Part shown: positions 15,798-24,322 of the stretch, in pieces | How positions within the stretch are numbered: position 1 is the first letter of the stretch | Layout of the letters: every line of letters begins with the position of its first letter | Origin: JAWWOW01 sp033851265 | GTDB lineage: Bacteria > Actinomycetota > Actinomycetes > JAWWOW01 | Assembly (NCBI GenBank): GCA_033851265.1 | Contig: JAWWOW010000018.1 | Coordinates: forward strand, 31,082 to 95,081 | Direction: 5' to 3' | DNA length: 64,000 nucleotides | Position numbers and translations under genes: made by a program | The notes under the pieces: model-generated | Databases searched by the model: none | The model's input: the letters and a program-made list of their open reading frames with translations, nothing else | What the model was told of the DNA's origin: nothing

Positions 15798-18700
15798 TGG
15801 ACAACCTGCTTGCCTTCGTCCTGCGCGGGGCAGGCACGCGCGAACGCGCATCGGTCGCAGTGCTCGTTCAACCGCGCCGGAAACGCCTCCGCAGAGATTC
15901 CCGCCGCAACCCGAAGAATCAACTCGTCGGCCCACGTCTCGTTCGACGCCTCGAGCGCGGGCTGCGGCTGCACCTTCGGCAGCCCGGTACGCGCGACGCC
16001 CTTACGCAGGTGAACCAACTCTGCGCCACCGAGGTCGATGTCGGTGCCCAGGTCTGTCGCCAAGCCGCCTTCGCGCACAGCAACTTGGTAAACACCAAGT
16101 TGTGGATCGGTCTCGACATCGATGTTCGTCGGTGGATTGCGTCCAGTCTTGAAGTCGACGATGTGCACCTTGCCGTCGACGTCACGTTCGACGCGGTCAA
16201 TGGAGCCGCGTAGCCGGGTGCCGGCGTACTCGACTTCGAACCCCGCCTCGCTGGCAACCCACTCGCGTTCGCGACCGGCATGCCAGGCCAAGAAACGCCG
16301 CAAGGCATCACGCGCCTGGTCCCGCTCGCGCTCACGCTGCCATGGTGCCTCGAAGGCGAGCGAGCGCCACACCTCGTCGAGGCGATCGAGGAGTGTGTCG
16401 ACGTCGGCCGGCAACGCGCCCGTGGCCACAAGTCGAGCTAGCGCATGCAGCACCAGCCCGAAGCCTTGTGCCGTGTTCGACGCGCGCACCGCTCGTGCTT
16501 CGCGCTCGAGGAACCACGCGAGCGGGCATTCGTCATACGACTTCACCATCGAGCCCGACAGCCGCACCGGCTCGTCGGGTGGTCGCACCGGCTTTGCACC
16601 CGGCGTCCAGCCGCGCATCCCCCACCAACGCTCGGGCTCGGCGGCAGGCACGACGTCCGCCATCCGCGCCAACTCCGTTGCCGCTGTTGCGTCACCATCG
16701 AGTACCGCGCGGCGCAACCGCGCGACGAGCGATGGCGCGGACAACAGCGCAGCGGGACGCTCGTTGTCGTCGGGTAGGTCGATGCCCAGCTCCTCGAGGA
16801 ACCGCGACGGGCGGTCCCCGTCGTCCTCGGGTGACCGCACCGCTGTCACCACGAGCTCCTCGCGGGCGCGGGTGATAGCGACGTAGAACAGTCGCCGCTC
16901 CTCGACCAGGAGCTGCATCGGCGTCGGCGGGTCAGTAGCGCGATCGCGACCGAGCCGGTCGGCTTCCAGCAGGGACGAGCGACGGCGTACGTCGGGCCAG
17001 CCGCCGTCCTGCACGCCCGCGACTACGACAAGGTCCCACTCCAGTCCCTTGGAGCGATGCGCGGTCAGCAGACGTACCGCGTCAGCACCGGCGAGCGAGC
17101 CCTCGCGCCGGTTCTCTGCGGGAATCTCCTGCGCCTCGATCTCGTCGAGCACAGTGGCGACACCTGCGCGTGGCTGGCGTTCTTCCATGCGCGCCATCTC
17201 GTCGAACAGCGCCACCACGGCGTCGAGATCACGGTCCGCCGCGCGGCCACTCTGCCCACCTGCTGCGGAGTGCACCCAGAGCCGGCGCGGCCAGCCGCTG
17301 CCGTTCCAAAACACCCACAACGCTTCCTCTGCGCTACCTCCGTTGTGCAAGACGGCGCGCGCTTCGGTGATCAGCCCCGCAAGTTTGACGACGGGACGCG
17401 TCACTGCTTCGTCGCGCTCGTCAACGAGCAGCAAGTCGCCTGGCGTGACGAGCGCCTCGCGGATGAGTTGCGCGGATGGTGCGGGCAAGATGATGTCGGC
17501 ATCACCCTCCTGCTGAAGGCGAGCGCGGTCGACAGCGCGCAGCGCTCGACCGAGCCGGCGCAGGTCCGCCGGCGACATGCGCGCAAGCGGTGACAGCAAC
17601 AACGCGCGCGCGGCGTCATCATCGAGTGCTTGGGGTTTGTCGGCACATCGCAAGGCGAGTAGCAGTGGCGTGACCGCGGGATCACGACCGACCGGCACTT
17701 CGTCGGAGGCAACGGCAACCGGCACGCCGGCCGCTACGAGAGTGCGACGCAGCACGGGCACGCTTCGCTTGCCGGACCGCACCAGCACCGCCATCGACGA
17801 CCACGGCCGTCCGTCTTCGAGGTGGGCGCGACGCAACACATCGGCGATCGCAGTGGCTTCCTCGGCAACCGTCGCGAACAACCGCACCGCGACTGTGCCG
17901 GGGGCATCGCGGTCCGTCGACAGTGTGCGATGAGCAATGCGATCCTCGGTTGGCAAGCCCGGTGTGGGCAGCCGCTCTGCCACCCGACGCGAGACCTTCA
18001 GCAACTCTCCGCCGGCACGACGCGACTCCTGCAGAGTCACTGTTGGGGCGCGCCGTCCGACTCGCTGCGGGAAGCGTTCGGGGAACTCCAGCAGGCAGCG
18101 CACATCTGCGCCGCGGAAGCCGTAGATGGACTGATCGGGATCACCGACGACGACGAGGTCGCCGCCACGACCGGCGAGCAGCTGCAGCAGCTCTTCCTGC
18201 GCGGGATCGGTGTCTTGGTACTCGTCGACAAACACCGCGCGATGCTGATCGCGAACGCTGGCCAGGATCTCCGGGTCCTGCAGCAATCCCAGCGCCTCGC
18301 GGACGAGCTCGCCGTAGTCCATCTCGCCTTTGGCACCGAGGACGTCCACATACTCCTCGAAGAACGTGCCCGCCGCCTGCCAGTCAGCGCGCCCTTCGGT
18401 GGCACCGAGCCGTCGCAAATCATCAGGTTGTACGCCGCGCTCGCGCGCACGGTCGAGGAGGTCGGCAACCTCCCGGGCCATGCCGCGGGTGTCGAGAGCG
18501 GGGCGCAGCGACGGGGGCCAGACCGTGGTGCCCTCGCCGGTCAGCGCGCCGCCCAACAACTCGCGGATGCGCACCAACCGCTCCGGTCCGGAAAGCAACC
18601 GGGGAGCTGGCGCATCGGAGTACGCGGTCACGAGGGCGAGGCACCACGCATGGAAGGTCCACGCCGCCGGGGCAGCCGTGGTGCGTCCGAGTCGACCACT

Positions 18701-18955
18701 GATCCGCTCGCGCAACTCGTCGGCGGCCTTGCGCGAAAAGGTCAACACAAGGACCTGATCAGGTTGGAGCCCGCGGCGTACGCGCTCGACAACCGCCTCG
18801 ACGAGGGTCGTTGTCTTGCCCGTGCCTGGACCGGCTAGGACCAACAGCGGACCGCCCGGGTGATCAACAACGGTTTGTTGGGACGCGTCGAGCGTCGGCA
18901 CCGCAATTGGCGGGGGTGGAGTGCGGTCAAGGGTGTAAGTCGTCGGAGCTGTCAC
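15794..18955 (-). CDS. adnA: AdnA-type ATP-dependent helicase-nuclease subunit
   Basis: 1053-residue partner of AdnB, close to the usual AdnA length. The motor is intact: Walker A LAGPGTGKTTT near 40, FVDEYQDTDPAQ, GDPDQSIYGFRGAD, LTAHRSKGLEWDLVVV and YVAITRAREEL. The C-terminal nuclease has LRGSIDRVE and IVDFKTGRNPP. Cysteines in SYDECPLAW and CDRCAFARACP are arranged as in AddB/Cas4-type Fe-S nucleases, so an iron-sulfur cluster is plausible. GTG 18955 is chosen because AGGAG lies 6 nt upstream and gives the usual N-terminus. It follows the alkyltransferase-like gene by 10 nt, suggesting one DNA-repair operon. Confidence 0.93.
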   Translation of the reverse strand: MTAPTTYTLDRTPPPPIAVPTLDASQQTVVDHPGGPLLVLAGPGTGKTTTLVEAVVERVRRGLQPDQVLVLTFSRKAADELRERISGRLGRTTAAPAAWTFHAWCLALVTAYSDAPAPRLLSGPERLVRIRELLGGALTGEGTTVWPPSLRPALDTRGMAREVADLLDRARERGVQPDDLRRLGATEGRADWQAAGTFFEEYVDVLGAKGEMDYGELVREALGLLQDPEILASVRDQHRAVFVDEYQDTDPAQEELLQLLAGRGGDLVVVGDPDQSIYGFRGADVRCLLEFPERFPQRVGRRAPTVTLQESRRAGGELLKVSRRVAERLPTPGLPTEDRIAHRTLSTDRDAPGTVAVRLFATVAEEATAIADVLRRAHLEDGRPWSSMAVLVRSGKRSVPVLRRTLVAAGVPVAVASDEVPVGRDPAVTPLLLALRCADKPQALDDDAARALLLSPLARMSPADLRRLGRALRAVDRARLQQEGDADIILPAPSAQLIREALVTPGDLLLVDERDEAVTRPVVKLAGLITEARAVLHNGGSAEEALWVFWNGSGWPRRLWVHSAAGGQSGRAADRDLDAVVALFDEMARMEERQPRAGVATVLDEIEAQEIPAENRREGSLAGADAVRLLTAHRSKGLEWDLVVVAGVQDGGWPDVRRRSSLLEADRLGRDRATDPPTPMQLLVEERRLFYVAITRAREELVVTAVRSPEDDGDRPSRFLEELGIDLPDDNERPAALLSAPSLVARLRRAVLDGDATAATELARMADVVPAAEPERWWGMRGWTPGAKPVRPPDEPVRLSGSMVKSYDECPLAWFLEREARAVRASNTAQGFGLVLHALARLVATGALPADVDTLLDRLDEVWRSLAFEAPWQRERERDQARDALRRFLAWHAGREREWVASEAGFEVEYAGTRLRGSIDRVERDVDGKVHIVDFKTGRNPPTNIDVETDPQLGVYQVAVREGGLATDLGTDIDLGGAELVHLRKGVARTGLPKVQPQPALEASNETWADELILRVAAGISAEAFPARLNEHCDRCAFARACPAQDEGKQVVQ

Positions 18956-18965
18956 GGCAGTTCTC

Positions 18966-19343
18966 CTACTGCTGAGGGCCTTTTCGCCGGCTGGCGTTGC
19001 CGCCATCATCCCTCAGACCACTGACATTTCCGTCCCAGCGGGCTCGGTTCATGTCGACGCGCTCGCCCTTGAGCGGCGTCTTGTCCTTACGCAGTCGCGC
19101 CAACTGCTCGCGCTCATGACCTGGCGCGGGGCGCCCATCGGCCATGACGACGCGGTGCCACGCGACTTCGTGGCCCCATTGCGCCATCACCGCACCCACG
19201 CCACGGGGCGAGCCCATACCGACGTACTCGGCGACGTCGCCGTACGCCATCACCTTGCCGCGGGGTATCACGTCGACTGCGTCGAGCACGGCACGCGCGA
19301 AGGCCGTGTGCTCGGTCAATCTTCGACGATCGGGTATGGCCAT
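18966..19343 (-). CDS. Alkyltransferase-like protein (MGMT family, no catalytic Cys)
   Basis: 125-residue MGMT DNA-binding-domain protein with the winged-helix motif FARAVLDAVDVIPRGKVMAYGDVAEYVGMGSPRGVGAVM. Where O6-methylguanine-DNA methyltransferases have PCHRV, this has AWHRVV, so the alkyl-accepting cysteine is replaced by Trp. Alkyltransferase-like proteins bind and flag alkylated guanine for nucleotide excision repair rather than reversing it. ATG 19343 overlaps the end of the DUF3152 gene by 28 nt; a TTG at 19319 is an alternative. It is the first gene before adnAB, as in mycobacteria. Confidence 0.85.
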   Translation of the reverse strand: MAIPDRRRLTEHTAFARAVLDAVDVIPRGKVMAYGDVAEYVGMGSPRGVGAVMAQWGHEVAWHRVVMADGRPAPGHEREQLARLRKDKTPLKGERVDMNRARWDGNVSGLRDDGGNASRRKGPQQ

Positions 19344-20098
19344 GGATTGCGTTTGCAGCCGTAGAGCGACTTTGTCTGCTGCATCATGACCGGCGCAAGG
19401 CCGTCGGACCGGCACGACGAGTCATGGCCGTGACCGAGAGCGTGACCCACCTCGTGCGAGATGACGTATTCGCGGTACTCCGCGAGATGTCCTGAGTAAC
19501 TGTCCGCGCCGTTGACCCACCGGTTGACGTTGACGACGGATCGACCGCGGCTGTTGTAACAGGAGTAGATCCCGCCGGTCCGTAGTGGTGCACAGAGTCG
19601 GTCCGTGGTGGACGGGCTCGCCAGCGTCACGGTGAACGCAACCGCGCCGGAGGACACCCGCTTGAACGACTGGTGTTTGCCCCAGCTGCGGCTGTCACCG
19701 AGCGTGCGCTGCACCGCCGCGGCGAAGGAAGACCCGCTCACTCTGACGCCCGACTCGACTTCTACCTTGAACCGGTGCAGGGGCCCATCTCCCACGACAG
19801 GACCACTACCGGGTACGACGACTAGCTCGCCGGCTGCGGCCGTCACGGGCCGGTGCGGCCGCGGTGATGTCCGCTGCGGCTTCGCCGTCCGCGACGGCAA
19901 CGGCGACGGTGTCGGACTCGGCGCGACGTCGGACTCGCCTTGCGGCGTTGGGGTTGCCGACGGCGTCAACGCAAGCACCGTTCGGCTCTCGTCCGGACTG
20001 AACCAGCCGGCCAGCTGCGCGGCGCCGACCACGGAAAATGTGAGGCCGACGACAAGCGCCAGGCTCAGCAGAAAGCGGCCACGGGCAGTCAGTCGCAC
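19316..20098 (-). CDS. DUF3152 secreted/anchored zinc metalloprotease-like protein
   Basis: 260-residue protein with an N-terminal membrane helix or signal anchor (RGRFLLSLALVVGLTFSVVG), a Pro/Thr/Ser-rich linker to about residue 85, then a DUF3152 domain. The zinc site HEVGHALGHGH (HExxHxxGxxH) near 215 marks a metzincin-like peptidase, and cysteines in LCAPL, YSCYN, SSCRS and YGCKR probably form disulfides outside the membrane. The substrate is unknown. It lies 24 nt after moeZ on the same strand, at the place of the mycobacterial homologue in this cluster. Confidence 0.87.
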   Translation of the reverse strand: MRLTARGRFLLSLALVVGLTFSVVGAAQLAGWFSPDESRTVLALTPSATPTPQGESDVAPSPTPSPLPSRTAKPQRTSPRPHRPVTAAAGELVVVPGSGPVVGDGPLHRFKVEVESGVRVSGSSFAAAVQRTLGDSRSWGKHQSFKRVSSGAVAFTVTLASPSTTDRLCAPLRTGGIYSCYNSRGRSVVNVNRWVNGADSYSGHLAEYREYVISHEVGHALGHGHDSSCRSDGLAPVMMQQTKSLYGCKRNPWPYPIVED

Positions 20099-20122
20099 GA
20101 ACCGATGGTCTCAGGAGGCGGG

Positions 20123-21310
20123 TCAGTAGATGGGGAGGCTGGGGTCGACCTGCTTTATCCAGGCGACGACACCACCCTGCACGTGCACCGCATCGGAGAA
20201 CCCTGCGGCCTTCAACGCTGCCAATGCCTCGGCGGAGCGAATACCGGTCTTGCAGTAGAGCACCGTCTTGCGGTCCTGCGGCAACTGGGACAACGCCGCC
20301 CCGGAGAGGATCTCGTTCTTCGGGATCAAGGTGGCGCCCGGGATCTTGACGATCTCGAACTCCGCCGGCTCGCGCACATCGACGAGGTTGATGCGCTCCC
20401 CGCGATCCAGCAGATCCTTGAGGTCCTGGGCCGTGATCGTCGAGCCCACGGCTGCTTCCTGCGCTTCTTCCGAAACCGTCCCGCAGAACGCCTCGTAGTC
20501 GATGAGCTCAGTGATGGTCGGGTTCTTGCCGCAGATGGGGCACTCGGGGTCTTTGCGCACCCGCACCGTGCGGTAGGTCATCTCGAGGGCGTCGTACACC
20601 ATCAACCGGCCCACGAGCGGGTCGCCGATGCCCGTGATCAGCTTGATCGCGTCGGTCACCTGGATCGAACCGACCGACCCGCAGAGGACCCCGAGTACAC
20701 CGCCCTCGGCACACGACGGCACCATCCCCGGCGGCGGCGGCTCCGGGTAGAGGCAGCGATAGCAAGGACCGTGCTCGGCCCAGAACACCGACGCCTGGCC
20801 GTCGAAGCGGTAGATCGAACCCCACACGTATGGCTTGCCAAGCAACACGCACGCATCGTTGACGAGGTAGCGCGTCGCGAAGTTGTCGGTGCCGTCGACG
20901 ATCAGGTCGTAGGGCGCGAAGATGCGGAACGCGTTGGACGAGTCGAGGCGCTCCTCGTGGAGGTTCACCTGGACGTAGGGGTTGATCTCGCGGACCGAGT
21001 CGCGCGCGGACTCGGCCTTCGGCCGGCCGATGTCGGACTGGCCGTGGATGATCTGCCGCTGCAGGTTGGACTCGTCGACGATGTCGAAGTCGATAATCCC
21101 GAGCGTCCCGACACCCGCCGCGGCGAGGTACATGAGGGCGGGCGAGCCGAGGCCGCCTGCGCCGACGACGAGCACCTTGGCGTTCTTCAGTCGCTTCTGC
21201 CCGTCCATTGCGACGTCGGGAATGATCAAGTGCCGGCTGTAGCGACGGACCTCGTCGACGCTGAGCTCGGCCGCCGGTTCAACGAGCGGCGGCAACGACG
21301 GATTACTCAT
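20123..21310 (-). CDS. moeZ: Adenylyltransferase/sulfurtransferase MoeZ
   Basis: 395-residue fusion of an E1-like MoeB/ThiF domain and a rhodanese domain. The first part has the nucleotide loop VVGAGGLGSP (near 50), the R-finger NLQRQ, the GTDN motif and two zinc CxxC pairs (CYRCLYPE and CPICGK). The rhodanese part carries the active-site loop CKTGIRS. MoeZ adenylates and then sulfurates ubiquitin-like carriers (MoaD, ThiS, CysO) for molybdopterin, thiamine and cysteine synthesis. ATG 21310 is the natural start (MSNPSLPPL). Confidence 0.95.
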   Translation of the reverse strand: MSNPSLPPLVEPAAELSVDEVRRYSRHLIIPDVAMDGQKRLKNAKVLVVGAGGLGSPALMYLAAAGVGTLGIIDFDIVDESNLQRQIIHGQSDIGRPKAESARDSVREINPYVQVNLHEERLDSSNAFRIFAPYDLIVDGTDNFATRYLVNDACVLLGKPYVWGSIYRFDGQASVFWAEHGPCYRCLYPEPPPPGMVPSCAEGGVLGVLCGSVGSIQVTDAIKLITGIGDPLVGRLMVYDALEMTYRTVRVRKDPECPICGKNPTITELIDYEAFCGTVSEEAQEAAVGSTITAQDLKDLLDRGERINLVDVREPAEFEIVKIPGATLIPKNEILSGAALSQLPQDRKTVLYCKTGIRSAEALAALKAAGFSDAVHVQGGVVAWIKQVDPSLPIY

Positions 21311-21364
21311 GAGAAGTACAAGCCTCGCACGACGGACGCGCATTCCCCTCTCGGGGCCTGCCGG

Positions 21365-22564
21365 TCACTCGCCGGGACGCCACCAGGCTCGGCGGCGCCG
21401 TCCTAGCTCGCCATCGGCTTCGGTGTCCTGCGGGCCGTCGAGCTCGGACACGACCTCGCCCTCGGCCGCTGGCGGCTGCTCCGACTCGACCGGTGCGAAG
21501 TACGCCTCTTGCGTCGGTGGCTCGGCTTCATCGGGTGGGCTGTCGACCGGGGACTCGGCGGCGAGATCCGCCAACGCCCCCTGCGCGGCCGAGCTCGGTG
21601 CTGTTGCGATGGGAGTGGGTGTTTCGACCGGGGCGAACACCGGACGTGCGGTCGGGCCACGACGCTTGAGCAGGGCTTCAGCGAGCGCGAGCACGGCAGC
21701 ATCGACGTGTTCGCGCATGCGCCGCTCACTCGTTTCGGTCGCCTCCGCGACTGTCGAGCGCACCGTCTCACCGAGAACCTGTTGCACGGCGAGGACCACA
21801 CTTTCGCGGTCCTCGGCCAGCGATGGCCGGTCGGTCAACGCCTGCAGCGCGTCGCGAATCTCGCCCAGCTCTGGACTCTGAGCCGGTCCAGCGCCGAGCG
21901 AGGACTGCAGCGTCGTCAACGCCGCCGCGATCTCATCGACCTGGTCGAGACGATTGCCAACTCTCGACTCGACACGTTCGTTGAGCGCGCGCACATCCTC
22001 GGGAAGCGCACCGACGACGTTTCCGATGCCGGCCAGCCGCCCGCTGACCTCCGCCAGCGCGTGTGCGAACTCGCCGAGCCGGGATTCGACGGCAGCTAAC
22101 CGATCTGCCGAATCCGAACTCGGCTGGGTCGCACCGGCCGCGGACGATCGCGCTGCCGCGTCATCAACACGTTGTCCCAACGTGTCCAACCGCGAGATCA
22201 GGCTGTCGGTTGCGGACTGAACCGCACCGACCACCGCGAGCAACGAGGTGTCGTCCTGGGCACGGGCGTCGGCGGAAGTCGAGAGCGCGTCAATGCGCTG
22301 ACTGAGCAGCGTGATCCGGCCGGCCAGGTCGTCGAGGCGCGCCCGGATGTGTTCGCTGCCCCCGTCGTCCGCGGGTCGCTGGGCTCCCGCGGCGACCTGG
22401 GCGGGCAGCTGCGACAGCATCGTCCGGATCTCGCCCAATAGGGCTTGGATCTGGCGCTGCTCGCTGACCTGGTCCTCGACCGCACGCGACAACAGAGCTT
22501 GCATCCGCTCCGACATCGGCGTACCGCCAGAACCGGGCGTGCTGTCCCCCGGCTGGTCACTCAC
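21365..22564 (-). CDS. Long coiled-coil protein of unknown function
   Basis: 399-residue hydrophilic protein. Residues about 20-270 are built of heptad-like Leu/Val/Ala repeats (IQALLGEIRTML, LDDLAGRITLLSQRIDALS, LISRLDTLGQRVDD, LAEVSGRLAGI, LNERVESRVGNRLDQVDEI), a predicted elongated coiled coil; 280-390 is an acidic Pro/Ala/Glu-rich linker, and the C-terminus is basic and aromatic (RRRRAWWRPGE). There is no membrane segment. The pattern resembles structural or scaffold proteins, but I do not recognise a family. It lies 54 nt upstream of moeZ. Confidence 0.7.
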   Translation of the reverse strand: MSDQPGDSTPGSGGTPMSERMQALLSRAVEDQVSEQRQIQALLGEIRTMLSQLPAQVAAGAQRPADDGGSEHIRARLDDLAGRITLLSQRIDALSTSADARAQDDTSLLAVVGAVQSATDSLISRLDTLGQRVDDAAARSSAAGATQPSSDSADRLAAVESRLGEFAHALAEVSGRLAGIGNVVGALPEDVRALNERVESRVGNRLDQVDEIAAALTTLQSSLGAGPAQSPELGEIRDALQALTDRPSLAEDRESVVLAVQQVLGETVRSTVAEATETSERRMREHVDAAVLALAEALLKRRGPTARPVFAPVETPTPIATAPSSAAQGALADLAAESPVDSPPDEAEPPTQEAYFAPVESEQPPAAEGEVVSELDGPQDTEADGELGRRRRAWWRPGE

Positions 22565-22619
22565 GCGAAGCAGTATTCACCAGGCACGCGAGCCGGTCAC
22601 CGGACTCGCCGACATCCGC

Positions 22620-23306
22620 CTACGGGAGAAGCGGCTCGAGTCGCCGGTTCAGGGCGGCGAGGGTGGCCCGGATCACGGCCTGGCGGACGTCCTCGCGGAC
22701 GGCCGCGGCACCGGTCAGCCGCTCGCTCCCGCCCCGGCCGAGCATGGTGACGGCGACCACGACGGTTCGATCCCGACCGGTGGGGGTGATTTCGATGTGT
22801 TCGAGCTCGAAGCGGGCCGGCGACACAATCAGCTGCTCGACGGAGTGCAGGGTAGCCATGGCGACGGCGCGCTGAACGCCGCTCTGGGTGGCGGTCCCGG
22901 TGGCCTCGCCTGAGGCGGACTTCCCGGCGTAGGAGAGCGTCACGGTGGCCGTCACGTCCAGGCCGGACGAGACCAGGTGCATGCGCTGGATCGCGGGGCG
23001 CTTGCGGTAGGCAGGCTCACTGTCGGCGTCGGCGTCGGGTTCGGGCTCGACCCGAGAGCCGGTCTCGGCGTCTTCGACGAGCTGGACCCGCTCGGCGTCG
23101 ACGCCCAACCCGAACTGCTCACGGAGCAGCCGTCCGACGTCGGTCGCCACCCGGACTTCGTCGACACCGGCAACCAGACCGAGCCGGAGCAGGCCGACGC
23201 CGCCGCCGTCCTCGTCGGGCTCGACCTCCGCGTCGGCCACGCCGGGGACAGCACGCAGCGCCGCAGCGATGTCCGCTGCGGTGTTGCGGAAGTCGCTGGC
23301 CGTCAT
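22620..23306 (-). CDS. Hypothetical protein with two alpha/beta repeat-like domains
   Basis: 228-residue soluble protein. The N-terminal ~75 residues (ADIAAALRAVPGVADAEVE, then GLLRLGLVAGVDEVRVATDVGRLL) look like a small ferredoxin-like or Asp23-like fold. After an acidic linker, residues 105-228 have LDVTATVTLSYAGKSASGEA and QRAVAMATLHSVEQL, reminiscent of the C-terminal regulatory fold of 2-isopropylmalate synthase. That comparison is from memory and not certain. It is conserved-looking and in the moeZ/ku run, but no function can be assigned. Confidence 0.6.
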   Translation of the reverse strand: MTASDFRNTAADIAAALRAVPGVADAEVEPDEDGGGVGLLRLGLVAGVDEVRVATDVGRLLREQFGLGVDAERVQLVEDAETGSRVEPEPDADADSEPAYRKRPAIQRMHLVSSGLDVTATVTLSYAGKSASGEATGTATQSGVQRAVAMATLHSVEQLIVSPARFELEHIEITPTGRDRTVVVAVTMLGRGGSERLTGAAAVREDVRQAVIRATLAALNRRLEPLLP

Positions 23307-23406
23307 GTGGCCGCCACCCGGGAGCCCCCTAGCGCGATATGGCGACGAGTGTCGCCTTCGTCAAGATCGGTGGGTTCTGACACGCCCTTGAGCCTGCCGC
23401 CCGGGG

Positions 23407-24318
23407 TCAGGCTGTCTTCTTCGCCCGGGTCTTCCCGGTTTGGGCCTTCGCAGCGACCTTCTTTGCCGGGGCGCGCTTCGCCGCCGAGGCCTTCTTGCCC
23501 GCAGCCTTGGCGCTCTTCTTGGCCGGCTTGCTCGCTGCGGCGGGACGGCCCTTTCGAGCGTTCTCCACGCTCGCCTGCAGCGCAGCCATCAGGTCGACCA
23601 CTTCGCCCGTCGACTTCGGCTCCACCGGCGCCACGACCTCGCGGCCTTCGACCTTCGCCTCGATCACGGCTTCCAGGGCTTCGCGGTATTCGTCCCCGAA
23701 CTGTGACGGGTCGAAGTCGTCGGTCATCGAGTCGATCAATGACATCGCCATCGTCAGTTCCTGCGGACGGACGTCCACGTCCTCGTCGAGGAACCCGAAA
23801 CTCGGCTCACGGATCTCGTCCGGCCACAGCATCGTCTCGAGAACGAGCACACCCTCCCGAACACGCACCGTCGCCAGCGACTCCCGGTTGCGCAACGCAA
23901 CCTTGACTACGGCGACCTTGCCTGACTCTTCGAGCGCGTCGCGGAGCAAGACATACGGCTTGGTCCCATGCGCGTCGGGCTCTAGGTAATAGCTGCGGTT
24001 GAAGTAGATCGGGTCGATCTGCTCGGAGGGAACGAACTCGAGTACGTCGACGGTGCGACTGGTGCGGATCGGCAGGTTCGCGAAGTCGTCGTCGGTGAGG
24101 ATGACGGTCTCACCGGAGGGCAGCTCATAACCCTTGGCGATGTGCTCGTAAGCCACTTCTTCGCCATCGAGCTCGCATACCCGGCGATATCGAATACGTC
24201 CGCCATCAGCATCGTGCACCTGATGGAACGAGACGTCATTGGTCTGCGTCGCGCCGTACACCTTGACCGGGATCGTCACCAGCCCGAACGACAGCGCGCC
24301 CTTCCAGATGCTCCGCAT
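23407..24318 (-). CDS. ku: Ku double-strand-break end-binding protein
   Basis: 303-residue bacterial Ku, homodimeric ring that binds DNA ends and recruits LigD for non-homologous end joining. The N-terminus MRSIWKGALSFGLVTIPVKVY and internal FHQVHDADGGRIRYRRVCELDGEEV and RPQELTMAMSLIDSM are diagnostic. The last ~50 residues are a Lys/Ala-rich extension (AKKSAKAAGKKASAAKRAP), which in other actinobacterial Ku proteins adds DNA affinity. GGGAG lies 9 nt before ATG 24318. No ligD is in the window. The gene follows the LLM oxidoreductase by 4 nt, so it is probably in the same transcript. Confidence 0.95.
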   Translation of the reverse strand: MRSIWKGALSFGLVTIPVKVYGATQTNDVSFHQVHDADGGRIRYRRVCELDGEEVAYEHIAKGYELPSGETVILTDDDFANLPIRTSRTVDVLEFVPSEQIDPIYFNRSYYLEPDAHGTKPYVLLRDALEESGKVAVVKVALRNRESLATVRVREGVLVLETMLWPDEIREPSFGFLDEDVDVRPQELTMAMSLIDSMTDDFDPSQFGDEYREALEAVIEAKVEGREVVAPVEPKSTGEVVDLMAALQASVENARKGRPAAASKPAKKSAKAAGKKASAAKRAPAKKVAAKAQTGKTRAKKTA

Positions 24319-24322
24319 GACG

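Noticed and set aside
15798..15935. Extended N-terminus for AdnB
   Set aside because: It lies inside adnA; the ATG at 15797 overlaps the adnA stop and gives the usual start.
17822..18838. 338-codon plus-strand frame inside adnA
   Set aside because: Antisense shadow of the helicase motor.
23341..23356. GGCGAC/GTCGCC hairpin between ku and the upstream hypothetical gene
   Set aside because: Only 6 bp with a 4-nt loop and no U-tract; common by chance at this GC content.
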